Shown one piece after another: positions 1 to 8,509 of a stretch of DNA of 64,000 nt; position 1 is the first letter of the stretch; each line of letters opens with the position of its first letter. A model generated the notes under the pieces. The model was given only the letters and a program-made list of their open reading frames with translations, was not told the origin of the DNA and ran no database searches. The translations under genes were made by a program, and so were the position numbers. The DNA comes from Cellvibrionaceae bacterium. GTDB lineage: Bacteria; Pseudomonadota; Gammaproteobacteria; Pseudomonadales; Cellvibrionaceae. The stretch is taken from contig JAGKWQ010000001.1 of the NCBI GenBank assembly GCA_021151825.1, forward strand, positions 558,001-622,000, written 5' to 3'.

Positions 1-106
1 AGTCTAGGAGAACGCGATCAACTCCCCCAGTTAATATCTGTTAACTTGTCGAGGAAAATATTAATAAAGATCAATATGGGTTGAATGACTATAACTATCA
101 CTCCAT

Positions 107-146
107 AAAAAAAGCGAAGTTTGACCTAATCAAACTTCGCTTTTTT
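107..146. terminator. Intrinsic terminator after PEP-CTERM gene
   Basis: A perfect inverted repeat, AAGCGAAGTTTGA with its complement around a 5-base loop, is flanked by an A-run on one side and a T-run on the other. It lies 27 bases past the stop of the leftward PEP-CTERM gene at 173-1033 and can work in both directions. Confidence 0.85.
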
Positions 147-172
147 CAAACACTCTTTATTTGCCAGGCGGA

Positions 173-1033
173 TTAAACGCGACGACGAACCATGCTCAGG
201 CTAATCAATCCCAATCCTAACAGTAATAGCGCCGAAGGTTCCGGCACTTCAGTCGGAGGCGTTTTAATGCCATGTACTGTTTGTAAATTACCGGAAATAC
301 CTGCACCTAAAAAACGAACACCATCCAGGCTCAAACCATCACCCAATTGGAAATAACCATCCGGTGCAATGTAGGTGCCCTGCATGCTTCCCGCAGCAAC
401 ATTCACATGCCCTTTATTCAATTCACCGAACACATTGAATAATACGTTTTCAGCAGAAACACCATCGAGAATAATGGAAGCACCACCGCCCAGCATAAAA
501 CCAAAATAATCGACGTTTACAATAAACACATCGTCAGCGTTGCCTTTTAAAGTCAGGCTTTTACCTGCACTCAAATTCAAACCAAGAATATTGAATACTG
601 ATACATCACCCTGGCGATTAAATGTTTGCGTGGTATTGACGTAACCCGCATTCACGCCCGTCAATGCTTTTGCAGATTGCGATGCGCCTTTAAGATCGGC
701 GTAAAGCGCATCCCAAAATGCAGCGTTCTGCACGGTTGCCGCACCATCGATACTTGCACCGGGATTTTGGGTCAGAGAACCAAAATCCGCATCACCATGA
801 ATTACCGAGCCGTGCGCCATATTCAGTGTATTGCGCACACCGACGTTGCCGTAAATTTCCGCTTCAGAACCCAATTCAAGGTTGCCGTACAGTGGTTGGC
901 CGTACCAGATATTAGTACCGTGCGACAGCAACGTGTAATTGCTGGCATTACCCAAATCCACTGGCAACGCAAAAGCACTGCTGGAAGCCATGGCCAACAC
1001 CATTGCTGCCGTTTTCATTAATTGTTTAATCAC
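173..1033 (-). CDS. PEP-CTERM sorted surface protein, choice-of-anchor-A-like
   Basis: A 286-residue exported protein. Residues 1-22 form a signal peptide ending SSAFA. The middle consists of repeating short beta-strand-like segments rich in glycine, such as GNLELGSEAEIYGNVGV, which suggests a beta-helical or choice-of-anchor-A-type surface domain. The last 24 residues are a textbook PEP-CTERM tail: VPEP, a hydrophobic helix, then RRR. Such proteins are cut and anchored or released by an exosortase (EpsH/XrtA family), usually in strains that make exopolysaccharide; no exosortase gene is in this window. A GACAACGTTGTC palindrome (1234-1245) and a CRP-like site (1180-1195) lie upstream. The sorting class is secure. 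The binding target is unknown, and I could not decide between choice-of-anchor-A and an ice-binding-like fold. Confidence 0.85.
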   Translation of the reverse strand: MIKQLMKTAAMVLAMASSSAFALPVDLGNASNYTLLSHGTNIWYGQPLYGNLELGSEAEIYGNVGVRNTLNMAHGSVIHGDADFGSLTQNPGASIDGAATVQNAAFWDALYADLKGASQSAKALTGVNAGYVNTTQTFNRQGDVSVFNILGLNLSAGKSLTLKGNADDVFIVNVDYFGFMLGGGASIILDGVSAENVLFNVFGELNKGHVNVAAGSMQGTYIAPDGYFQLGDGLSLDGVRFLGAGISGNLQTVHGIKTPPTEVPEPSALLLLGLGLISLSMVRRRV

Positions 1034-1179
1034 AGAAATACCTTTTTGGTTGATTAGCTAGTCTCACACCGTATTTATCGTATTTGTATGTAAGAGAAGT
1101 TATTTTAGAAAGTTGTGGTCATTACGGTTGCGCGTAAATCAGCAATTTCTGCACCATTTTGGGAAGATTCAATAAAAAC

Positions 1180-1195
1180 AGTGATTTGCGTCACA
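1180..1195. promoter_or_regulatory. CRP-like site upstream of PEP-CTERM gene
   Basis: The sequence AGTGA-N6-TCACA differs by one base from the TGTGA-N6-TCACA consensus. It is about 150 bases upstream of the PEP-CTERM start at 1033. The second PEP-CTERM gene has a perfect copy upstream (45995-46010), which supports a shared cAMP-CRP/Vfr input. Binding is inferred from sequence only. Confidence 0.5.
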
Positions 1196-1233
1196 TCCAA
1201 ATAGTGAGAGGAGAGAGAACTGTAAAAACAACC

Positions 1234-1245
1234 GACAACGTTGTC
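1234..1245. promoter_or_regulatory. Palindromic operator candidate GACAACGTTGTC
   Basis: A perfect 12-base palindrome sits between the kinase stop codon (1256) and the PEP-CTERM gene it precedes by about 200 bases. The identical palindrome occurs upstream of the GH19 chitinase (56412-56423), and a one-step variant, GACAGCGCTGTC, upstream of the LPMO (28408-28419). The central CG and form resemble LacI-family operators. No T-run follows, so it is not a terminator. Confidence 0.55.
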
Positions 1246-1255
1246 TGTCGAAAAA

Positions 1256-2545
1256 TTAACGCGGAGATGAAACAGGAAAGGCGACTGAGACGTCGAGCCC
1301 GCCAAGCGAAGAAGATTGCCCCAGTGCCAACCGGGCCGAATGCCACTGCACAATACGCTCAACCACCGCCAGACCCAAACCGTAGCCGCGCCGGTCTTCC
1401 GTACTCTGGAGCTGGCTACTGCGATAAAACGGCTGCAATACTTTCTGACGCTCACTTTCAGGTATGCCGGGGCCATTATCCTCGACATTCAGGATTAACA
1501 AATTCCCGGCAAGCGCTATTGATACACGCACTGTGCCCCTACCGTAGCGCAACGCATTTTGTACCAGGTTGTGGATTAGCATGGCGAGATAATCCGGATC
1601 GACACTGACAGACATTTTTTCAGCATCATCGCTAACCCCAAGCTCAACCTGGTCGATATAAAACTCCCGCTGCAATCGCCGTACAAAGTCACTGAGAATT
1701 AATTCACGTGGAGAAAAAGCAATTTGCGCCTGATCCATGCGCGCGTAATTGAGTAACGCTTCCACTAGTGATTCCATCGCCGCCAAATCGCGATTCAAAT
1801 GGGCAAGTTGTTGCTGTTGCATGGGCGGCAATTCTGCTTCACCCAATACATCCAGGCCAAAACGCAAACGCGCCAAGGGTGTGCGCAGGTCGTGCGATAG
1901 GCCGCGCGACAGCAATTTATTATCGGCAATCAATTGTTCGATGCGTTGTGCCATGCGATTAAACTCCAACTCAATACTGCTGATGTAGGAGTTTTTATCG
2001 CTGGCAATGCGCGCCTGCAAATTTCCCGCACCAAATTCCTGGGCAGTACGGCGCAATAACGATAATCGACGCAATAATGGGTAGAGCCAAATAAGCACCA
2101 CCAAAATCACGCCGCCATAAAATAAAAAGGTCAGCAACCAATTTAACCAACCGGGTGAATCCTGGCGCAACTCGTCGGGGAGCGTGAGTGAAAGCACTTG
2201 ATCCTGGCTGGCAAGATAATAATTCAGGCTGAGCTGATCGCCCGACTCCAGCAGCAATGCTTCGCCTTTTTCGAAATTTTTTTGCAGGTTTTGCGGTAAT
2301 GGAAATTCGCGATAGGGAATAACTTGCGGATGCATAGTGGAAAATGCGAGCCAGTCATCCCATTCGATTTGAACACCTTGCTGGTCCAACAAAATCGCCA
2401 GCTCACGCCCAACGGTTTTATAAGCGATTAAGGATGCATCTTCTGTGGAGGGCTCCTGGTCGTTGTACCATTGGTCTATACCCCATCCCAGTCCAATTAC
2501 CGCCGACACAACAACAATGAGCAACGAGAGAGTCAAACGCTTCAC
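1256..2545 (-). CDS. RstB-like sensor histidine kinase
   Basis: A 429-residue inner-membrane kinase. An N-terminal helix (about 4-23) and a second one (about 134-156) bracket a periplasmic sensor of about 110 residues. A HAMP segment follows (about 157-208), then the phospho-acceptor helix LSHDLRTPLARLRFG with His218. The ATPase domain shows the N box (HNLVQNALRYG), G1 (DNGPGIP) and G2 (GYGLGLAVV). All catalytic motifs are intact. It starts 3 bases after the response regulator stop and is the last gene of a five-gene leftward operon with receptor, MipA/OmpV and DUF3019 genes. It presumably phosphorylates that regulator. The layout is like E. coli RstB, but the signal cannot be read from sequence. 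Confidence 0.9.
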   Translation of the reverse strand: MKRLTLSLLIVVVSAVIGLGWGIDQWYNDQEPSTEDASLIAYKTVGRELAILLDQQGVQIEWDDWLAFSTMHPQVIPYREFPLPQNLQKNFEKGEALLLESGDQLSLNYYLASQDQVLSLTLPDELRQDSPGWLNWLLTFLFYGGVILVVLIWLYPLLRRLSLLRRTAQEFGAGNLQARIASDKNSYISSIELEFNRMAQRIEQLIADNKLLSRGLSHDLRTPLARLRFGLDVLGEAELPPMQQQQLAHLNRDLAAMESLVEALLNYARMDQAQIAFSPRELILSDFVRRLQREFYIDQVELGVSDDAEKMSVSVDPDYLAMLIHNLVQNALRYGRGTVRVSIALAGNLLILNVEDNGPGIPESERQKVLQPFYRSSQLQSTEDRRGYGLGLAVVERIVQWHSARLALGQSSSLGGLDVSVAFPVSSPR

Positions 2546-2548
2546 GAA

Positions 2549-3295
2549 TTAATCCCAGGCTTCGGGGGAAAATAAATAACCGCGCGCCCATACAGTTTTA
2601 ATCCGGTAAGGCTGCTCGGCATTATCGAGCAATTTTTTACGCAGACGCGATACACGAATATCAATGGAGCGATCAAAACCATCGTATTCAAAACCGCGTA
2701 ACTGAATCACTAATTGATCGCGGCTAATAACTTGCCCGGCGCTGCTTGCCAGTAACCAAAGCACGTCAAATTCATTCGCCGTGAGTGGCACTAATTGTTC
2801 GCGATAAAATACTGTTTTGGCATCGCGCAGTATTTTTAATTGGCCGAACTGTAAATGCCCTTCCGGTTGTTCTTGCTGTTGTTCTTGCGGCTCACGTCGC
2901 AGCAGGGCTTTAATGCGCGCAAGCAACACACGCGGCCGCACCGGTTTGTTTAAATAGTCGTTAGCCCCCAACTCCAAACCCAATACTTCATCAGTTTCTT
3001 CGTTGAGTGCGGTCAGCATCAAAATCGGACCGTTATAAAATGCGCGCAGCTCGCGACAAATATCAAAGCCATTTTTGCCCGGTAACATCACATCCAGAAT
3101 AATTAAATCGGGCTTGTGTTGCTGTACTTCGGCGATAACCAAATCACCGCGCGCAAGATGGCGCAATTGATATTCGTGCCCCTGCAAATATTGCTGAATC
3201 CACTCGGCAAGTGAGGCATCGTCTTCTACCAATAAAATGTTGGCAGCGGAGGATTTACTATCCAGCGCTTCAGTAAATTCATTAATTGTCGTCAT
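2549..3295 (-). CDS. OmpR/RstA-family response regulator
   Basis: A 248-residue two-domain regulator. The receiver domain (about 18-135) has the acidic pair VEDD and the phospho-acceptor in LIILDVMLPG (Asp68 with this start). A winged-helix DNA-binding domain (about 150-248) ends with the usual SIDIRVSRLRKKL and VWARGYLF segments. I chose the ATG at 3295 because it overlaps the upstream stop codon as TAATG, typical of translational coupling; a start 15 bases upstream would lie inside the DUF3019 gene. It pairs with the kinase downstream. OmpR-type regulators bind direct repeats with 10-base phase, and such repeats occur upstream of this operon (6758-6794). The family call is firm; the regulon is inferred. 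Confidence 0.9.
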   Translation of the reverse strand: MTTINEFTEALDSKSSAANILLVEDDASLAEWIQQYLQGHEYQLRHLARGDLVIAEVQQHKPDLIILDVMLPGKNGFDICRELRAFYNGPILMLTALNEETDEVLGLELGANDYLNKPVRPRVLLARIKALLRREPQEQQQEQPEGHLQFGQLKILRDAKTVFYREQLVPLTANEFDVLWLLASSAGQVISRDQLVIQLRGFEYDGFDRSIDIRVSRLRKKLLDNAEQPYRIKTVWARGYLFSPEAWD

Positions 3296-3714
3296 TAAAA
3301 TAATCGCCAATGGGTTTTACGGCGGGTGTTGGCCTTATAAACCCAGGCTACCTCCATAGTGGATTCAGCAACGACCTGTTGCTGTATATTTTTTAATTGC
3401 AACAAAAGCGATGAGTCACTGGCAAATTCATACACAAATGTGCCCTGTGTTTGTTCTTGCCAGCAATACAGTGGTTGTGGTGTTGCCTCTTGAAACAAAC
3501 AATAGTTTCCCGCAGCAAAACTGCTCCATGAAATTTGCACCCGCTGATAACAGACTTGCCCCTGGTGCAACGCCACACAACGTGCAGGAGTTAGTAGCAA
3601 ACTCGCTGGTTCCGGAGTGGTGGTAGCAGAAGTGTTATCAGCGGCGAGCGCTCCGGTTGTTACTAGCAACAGAAGCGCAATCCTGATTCCTTGAATAAGC
3701 CTGGACATAATCAT
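3295..3714 (-). CDS. DUF3019 small exported protein
   Basis: A 139-residue protein with a signal peptide ending near GALAA, then a compact domain with four cysteines in two close pairs (CVALHQGQVC and CLFQEATPQPLYC) that could form disulfides in the periplasm. It matches my knowledge of the DUF3019 family, whose genes often sit next to MipA/OmpV and RstAB-like genes. The stop codon overlaps the regulator start by one base, so the two are translated together. It starts 5 bases after the MipA/OmpV stop. The start could be the first or third residue methionine. No function is established; the context suggests a periplasmic part of the same sensing system. Confidence 0.75.
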   Translation of the reverse strand: MIMSRLIQGIRIALLLLVTTGALAADNTSATTTPEPASLLLTPARCVALHQGQVCYQRVQISWSSFAAGNYCLFQEATPQPLYCWQEQTQGTFVYEFASDSSLLLQLKNIQQQVVAESTMEVAWVYKANTRRKTHWRLF

Positions 3715-3719
3715 CGCCG

Positions 3720-4598
3720 CTAGAACACGTAACTGACTGAGGTCGCGATCACTTCACCGTGATCATCCATGATAAGCGGACTTCTCATAGCCGTCGATTC
3801 AAGATCCATACGCCGGATAAAACTGCGAAACACCCATTTTTCACTGAGCGGATAAGTGACACCAAGCTCTACAACATAAGCCATGCCAGCAGGCACCTCG
3901 CTTTGCGGAAATTTTTCAGAGGCTTCTGACTCATCAATGGAAAAATAATAATCCATGATTTGTTGCGATCGATAAGTGGCTCCCACGATGCCGTGCAATG
4001 TCCAGTTGCGATATTGCCAATGGCGCGCCAAACGCAAGGAATATAATTCGCCATGATGGGTATTACTGATGTCAGTGAGCGCATGGAATTGCACGATGTA
4101 ATTGCCGAAATAAGCGGTAGCGCGCGGCCCCGACATAAAATCATCGCGACGGCGTTTCAGGCCGCGATAATCATCGCTTACCTCTTCACTCATCTCATCA
4201 TGCTGTGTAAGGCCGACCCAATCGAGGGACCAATTTTCACCGTTATAAAAATTGCAGCCCAGGGTAAATTGTTCGAGGCTTTGGGAAAATAGTTCCCCGA
4301 ACAGGCAGCCGTATTGATAGCGCGCATTGATATCCAGAAAAACTTCTGTGTGTACCTCGCCTTTTTCATTACCTTCCGGGATTCCTACGATAGGGTTAGT
4401 GGAGGTTGCAATACCAGCACCGACTTCAAAATAGCCGCCATTACGGTTGTCGGGGCCGGAGGCACCTTTGCGCACTTCCGTAGACAAGTCACCCGCATGT
4501 GCGGGCAAGCCAAGTACCATCAATAATCCGCACAACAAAATCCCTGTGTGCACCAGGCAAGCCGGTAATAATCCTGTACGCAAGCGCTTAATCCACAT
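3720..4598 (-). CDS. MipA/OmpV family outer-membrane protein
   Basis: A 292-residue protein with a long N-terminal region and signal peptide ending LPAHA near residue 35, then alternating hydrophobic and polar strands typical of an outer-membrane beta-barrel, ending in the aromatic residue of YVF. Segments such as GGYFEVGAGI, YQYGCLFGE and WTLHGIVGATYRS fit the MipA/OmpV family, whose E. coli member scaffolds murein enzymes. It lies 19 bases past the receptor gene and 5 bases before the DUF3019 gene. In this context it may be a permeability or stress-responsive porin under the RstAB-like pair; this role is inferred. No strong ribosome-binding site is seen at the chosen start. Confidence 0.8.
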   Translation of the reverse strand: MWIKRLRTGLLPACLVHTGILLCGLLMVLGLPAHAGDLSTEVRKGASGPDNRNGGYFEVGAGIATSTNPIVGIPEGNEKGEVHTEVFLDINARYQYGCLFGELFSQSLEQFTLGCNFYNGENWSLDWVGLTQHDEMSEEVSDDYRGLKRRRDDFMSGPRATAYFGNYIVQFHALTDISNTHHGELYSLRLARHWQYRNWTLHGIVGATYRSQQIMDYYFSIDESEASEKFPQSEVPAGMAYVVELGVTYPLSEKWVFRSFIRRMDLESTAMRSPLIMDDHGEVIATSVSYVF

Positions 4599-4617
4599 AA
4601 AAAACCGTAACCTGTAG

Positions 4618-6699
4618 TTAAAAAGTCAGCGACATTCCCACCGCCGGAATTATGCCCAGTCCCACTTCATCTTCCAGTTTAAAATTCTGCGGCGAGGTCG
4701 TGCGTTTGTAATCCAGATTGCGGTCGGTGACGTTGCGCCGGTTAAGGGCGTTAAGAATATCAATATTGTAAGTACCGGGATAACCCCACAACGTCATTTC
4801 ACGCTGGAAACGCAAATCCAGGCGTGAATACACCGGCAGGCGATCCGAATAAGGTTCGCCATAGACCGGCAAAATCCGGTTTTCAAACCAGGGATTTTTT
4901 TGTATGCCCACAATCGGTGTATAAGCACGGCCAGACTGCGCGGTAAAACGTGCACCCATGGTCCACAAGTCATTTAACTGGTAATTCATTACCCAATTAA
5001 GAACCAGGGGCGTATCCAGGTAATAATCGCGCTCAACCCCGGTTAATTTGTTGGTGCGATTACTGTGTGAGGCGCTAATTGCCAACCAGCCGTACCAACG
5101 GTCGGTGCGCTCTTTACTGATAAATAAATCCACACCATAAGCCTCACCCTCTACATTGTTGGTGTACAGCGGTTTACTGGTGTCGCCAACATCGCTCGCC
5201 AGCGGCAAATTATCCATAGTCTTGTAATAAGTAGTGACGGACCAACTCCATTCATTCGCCAATTCCTGCTTGATGCCTAGGGTAAAGTGATCGGAGGTTG
5301 GAGAATCCAGTTCCGTGTTACCGATTTGGGGAAAGGTTTTATCGATATCTGGCAAGCGATTGTATGAACCGGCGGATGAAGTCAGCGTCCATTTATCGAT
5401 AAATTCCCAACTCAATGCCAGGCGTGGATGCGTGAAGGTTTCTTTGGTGTAATCGTTGTAATGGCTTTGCACGCCGACATCCAGCGCAAAATTTTCCGCG
5501 ACTTCCCAGTGATCATTCAGATAGACAGATGATTCTTTAATGCGTACCACATCTTCCGAATCAATTAATTCACCGCGTCGCAATTCGCAATCCGGATCAA
5601 ATTCGGTACACACATAATTAATAAAACGCGCGTCGTAACTGTAATCCGTAGCGTGATATTCACCGCCCACCGAAATGTTATGACTATCCCCCAGCACAAA
5701 TGAATAATTAGCCAGGGCATAGCTATCTTCTGTGGTCATATCGAAAAAATATTTATCGCCCCCCCAAAAAGTATCCTGGGTATTTTCATAGTGGCCGATT
5801 TGCACATCCAACGCCTGGCCAAGGAAACCATCAAACTGCCAACGCAAACTTTGGTTATTAAAAGTGTTTTCGATTTTTGCGCTACCAACAAAATCCGGTT
5901 CCTCCATCACTTCAGTGGAACGCTCGGTAAATTCAGCGGCAGCCAAATCGCTCGCGCCATTAGCGCTTAAGGTAAATTTGTGATTGTCCCCTAAACGGTA
6001 TTGGTATTTAAATTGGTAATCCGTATCTTCCGGTGCGTCCTGCACACGGATACCATCTTCCTTATCCGCTTCGTCCTTATCAAAAAAATATTGCAGCAAA
6101 CTGGCGCGCGCTGACAAATACAGTGCAGAGTTTTCAGTGACCTGCCCCTCGGTAAATACGCCTGCGCGCAAAATCGAAAGATCGACTTTGGTCGCGAAAT
6201 CCTGCTGGCGAGGGTCGCGCAGTTTGATATCAAAAATACCACCGATGGCATTGTTATATTGCGGCCCGAAGCCGGCGGAAAACAATTGAAAATCCTGAAT
6301 AATATTTTCATTAAAGATCGACGTAGAAAACGCATGGAATACATAGCCGGCGGGCGCACCATCGACCAAATAACGGTTATCGCTGGGCGATGAACCGCGC
6401 ACCGCCGGAGCACCGCCGCCGTCGCCTTCGCTGAGCACACCGGGCAGGCTGAATACGGCCATTAACGGATCACCCAACGACCCCGGAACATCGACAATTT
6501 TTTGCGCATTTTCGGTAATCACCGAGTAATCACTTTGACGGCCGCGCACAACAACTTCTTCGACAGCGGAATCCGCCGTGCTGGTTCGCTCCGGTTGTGA
6601 AACGGTTTGCTGGGCAATGGTATTCGCACTCGCCAACAAAAGTGGCAAGAGCGGAAGTAATGGGCCAAGGGAATGAAAGCGAACGTACGGCTTGGGCAT
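4618..6699 (-). CDS. TonB-dependent outer-membrane receptor
   Basis: A 693-residue receptor. After a signal peptide ending NTIAQ there is a TonB-box-like stretch (EEVVVRG), a plug domain (about 60-165, with GVLSEGDGGGAPAVRGSS and the IGGIFDIKLRDP end), and a 22-strand type barrel ending in LTF. It takes up an unknown ligand across the outer membrane using TonB energy. It is the first gene of the operon with MipA/OmpV, DUF3019, RstA-like and RstB-like genes, which is unusual: receptors are more often paired with sigma/anti-sigma factors or transport genes. No SusD, Fur box or binding-protein gene is adjacent, so the substrate cannot be named. It is full length for the family. Confidence 0.9.
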   Translation of the reverse strand: MPKPYVRFHSLGPLLPLLPLLLASANTIAQQTVSQPERTSTADSAVEEVVVRGRQSDYSVITENAQKIVDVPGSLGDPLMAVFSLPGVLSEGDGGGAPAVRGSSPSDNRYLVDGAPAGYVFHAFSTSIFNENIIQDFQLFSAGFGPQYNNAIGGIFDIKLRDPRQQDFATKVDLSILRAGVFTEGQVTENSALYLSARASLLQYFFDKDEADKEDGIRVQDAPEDTDYQFKYQYRLGDNHKFTLSANGASDLAAAEFTERSTEVMEEPDFVGSAKIENTFNNQSLRWQFDGFLGQALDVQIGHYENTQDTFWGGDKYFFDMTTEDSYALANYSFVLGDSHNISVGGEYHATDYSYDARFINYVCTEFDPDCELRRGELIDSEDVVRIKESSVYLNDHWEVAENFALDVGVQSHYNDYTKETFTHPRLALSWEFIDKWTLTSSAGSYNRLPDIDKTFPQIGNTELDSPTSDHFTLGIKQELANEWSWSVTTYYKTMDNLPLASDVGDTSKPLYTNNVEGEAYGVDLFISKERTDRWYGWLAISASHSNRTNKLTGVERDYYLDTPLVLNWVMNYQLNDLWTMGARFTAQSGRAYTPIVGIQKNPWFENRILPVYGEPYSDRLPVYSRLDLRFQREMTLWGYPGTYNIDILNALNRRNVTDRNLDYKRTTSPQNFKLEDEVGLGIIPAVGMSLTF

Positions 6700-6757
6700 G
6701 GCAGTTTCCTTTTGACAAAGTGAGGGCTCGCAGCCTACCCACTCACGTCCAGCTTGG

Positions 6758-6794
6758 CTGTAACAAGGCGCATGGGTCTGTATCAGACTGTAAC
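6758..6794. promoter_or_regulatory. Phased CTGTAAC direct repeats upstream of receptor operon
   Basis: On the plus strand CTGTAAC occurs at 6758 and 6788, with CTGTATC at 6778. Start spacings are 20 and 10 bases, so all lie on one face of the helix. On the operon strand the half-site reads GTTACAG, close to the GTTACA core of the E. coli RstA box. The repeats are 59-95 bases upstream of the receptor start and are a candidate autoregulatory site for the operon's own OmpR-type regulator. Confidence 0.5.
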
Positions 6795-6934
6795 AAATTG
6801 CTCCACCAGAAATGCCGTACAGTTATTGCCAATTATTCCTTAACCCTAAAAAGGCATTATGAAAACAATCTAAACAGCAAGACGCCAAACCGGCAGCACT
6901 GCCTATACTTAATTCAACCTATAGGATGACTGCT

Positions 6935-8485
6935 ATGAAATTTCTAAAATCGGCAGATACTGCTGCAGAAAACATCGCACCGCATAACAAGCTGCTGGTA
7001 AAACCCTGGAAAGTGGCGATTATTGATGATGAAGAACAGATTCACGCCGTTACCCAAATGGTATTAAAAAATACCAAAATCGATGAACAACCCCTTACTT
7101 TTTTTAATGCTTATAGCGCTGCAGAGGGCTTGCGTTTATTTCAGGATCATCCGGATATTGCACTGGCGTTTGTCGATGTGGTCATGGAAACGGATGATGC
7201 CGGCCTGGATTTAATCCACAAAGTGCGCAACGAATTGAATAATCATTCTACGCGTATTGTGTTACGGACAGGCCAACCAGGATCATCGCCCGAAGAAACC
7301 GTCATCCGCACTTACGACATCAATGATTACAAAAGCAAAACCGAACTGACTGACACTAAATTAAAAACCTGCGTTTACTCCTCCATCCGTTCCTATCGCG
7401 ATATCCTGACCATTGAAACCAGTAAACGCGGAATGCAAAAAGTCATTGCAGCTTCAGACTCGGTATTGCGCAGCCAAACCCTGTATCAATTTGGCAATGC
7501 CATCCTTAATCACACGATTCAATTACTTGGTATCAAAACTGCAGAAATGTATCTGGTTAGCCAGCACGTGGATTTATTTGGCGATACCGATTTGATTTTA
7601 CTGGCGGCCACTGGCGAGCAAGTAAAACTTAATAACCATTGGGACACCGATATATTGCCACCGGATGTGCGTAAAGCGATTGAAGAAACCCTGGCAAAAA
7701 AAGAATCGTTAGTCACTGACGACATTTTTATCGGTTATTACCACACGCATGAAAAAACACAGAGCGTGTTGTACACGCGTTTTCGCGAAGCGCATAACGC
7801 GTTGCAAGATGAAATCCTGAAATTATTTGCAGCCAACATCACGTTGATTTTCCAGAATCTCTACAATCGCGAACACACGCAGGAAACCCAGAAAGAGTTG
7901 TTGCTGATTCTCGGTGATGCGATAGAACAACGCTCAAAAGAAACCGGCGCGCATGTGCGCCGTGTTGCACTGATGTGTGAACTGATGGCCCTGAAGTTAG
8001 GGCAAACCAGCGAATACGCTGAAACGTTAAAATATGCATCGCCATTGCACGACATTGGCAAAATAGGCATTCCCGAAACTATTTTGCACAAACCGGGAAA
8101 ACTCACCGAGAGCGAATGGGAAACCATGAAAACCCATGCGCTCATCGGTTATGAATTATTAAAAGACTCCACGCGCACTATCGCCAAAATGGGCGCGCGT
8201 ATCGCGCTGAGCCATCACGAGCATTGGGATGGCAGCGGCTACCCCAAAGGGTTGCGCGGTGAGGCTATTCCACTAGAGGGCCGGATAGTGGCAATTACAG
8301 ATGTGATCGACGCACTCGGTTCAGAGCGCGCGTATAAAAAACCTTGGCAGGAAAACGATATTATTCACTACATCACCGAACGTAGTGGCAAACAATTTGA
8401 TCCGGCAATGGTTGATGCAGCCTTGTCATTGTTTGAATCCTTCCGTGAAATTCGCTTGAACTTTCCCGATCAAACCAGCCACTAA
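6935..8485 (+). CDS. Response regulator with DUF3369 and HD-GYP domains
   Basis: A 516-residue cytosolic protein. The N-terminal receiver domain has the acidic pair in IIDDEEQ and the acceptor aspartate in FVDVVMET. The middle (about 160-320) fits the DUF3369 type of sensor segment. The C-terminal HD-GYP phosphodiesterase shows the HD of HDIGKIG at about 372-373, the paired histidines of SHHEHWDGSGYP and the DVIDAL motif, so it should hydrolyse c-di-GMP. I chose the ATG at 6935 because an AGGA lies 8 bases before it; the ATG at 6926 overlaps that site. A GAF histidine kinase gene follows after 24 bases and is the likely phosphodonor. Confidence 0.92.
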   Translation: MKFLKSADTAAENIAPHNKLLVKPWKVAIIDDEEQIHAVTQMVLKNTKIDEQPLTFFNAYSAAEGLRLFQDHPDIALAFVDVVMETDDAGLDLIHKVRNELNNHSTRIVLRTGQPGSSPEETVIRTYDINDYKSKTELTDTKLKTCVYSSIRSYRDILTIETSKRGMQKVIAASDSVLRSQTLYQFGNAILNHTIQLLGIKTAEMYLVSQHVDLFGDTDLILLAATGEQVKLNNHWDTDILPPDVRKAIEETLAKKESLVTDDIFIGYYHTHEKTQSVLYTRFREAHNALQDEILKLFAANITLIFQNLYNREHTQETQKELLLILGDAIEQRSKETGAHVRRVALMCELMALKLGQTSEYAETLKYASPLHDIGKIGIPETILHKPGKLTESEWETMKTHALIGYELLKDSTRTIAKMGARIALSHHEHWDGSGYPKGLRGEAIPLEGRIVAITDVIDALGSERAYKKPWQENDIIHYITERSGKQFDPAMVDAALSLFESFREIRLNFPDQTSH

Positions 8486-8509
8486 CTACACACCGGAACG
8501 ATAACTTTT

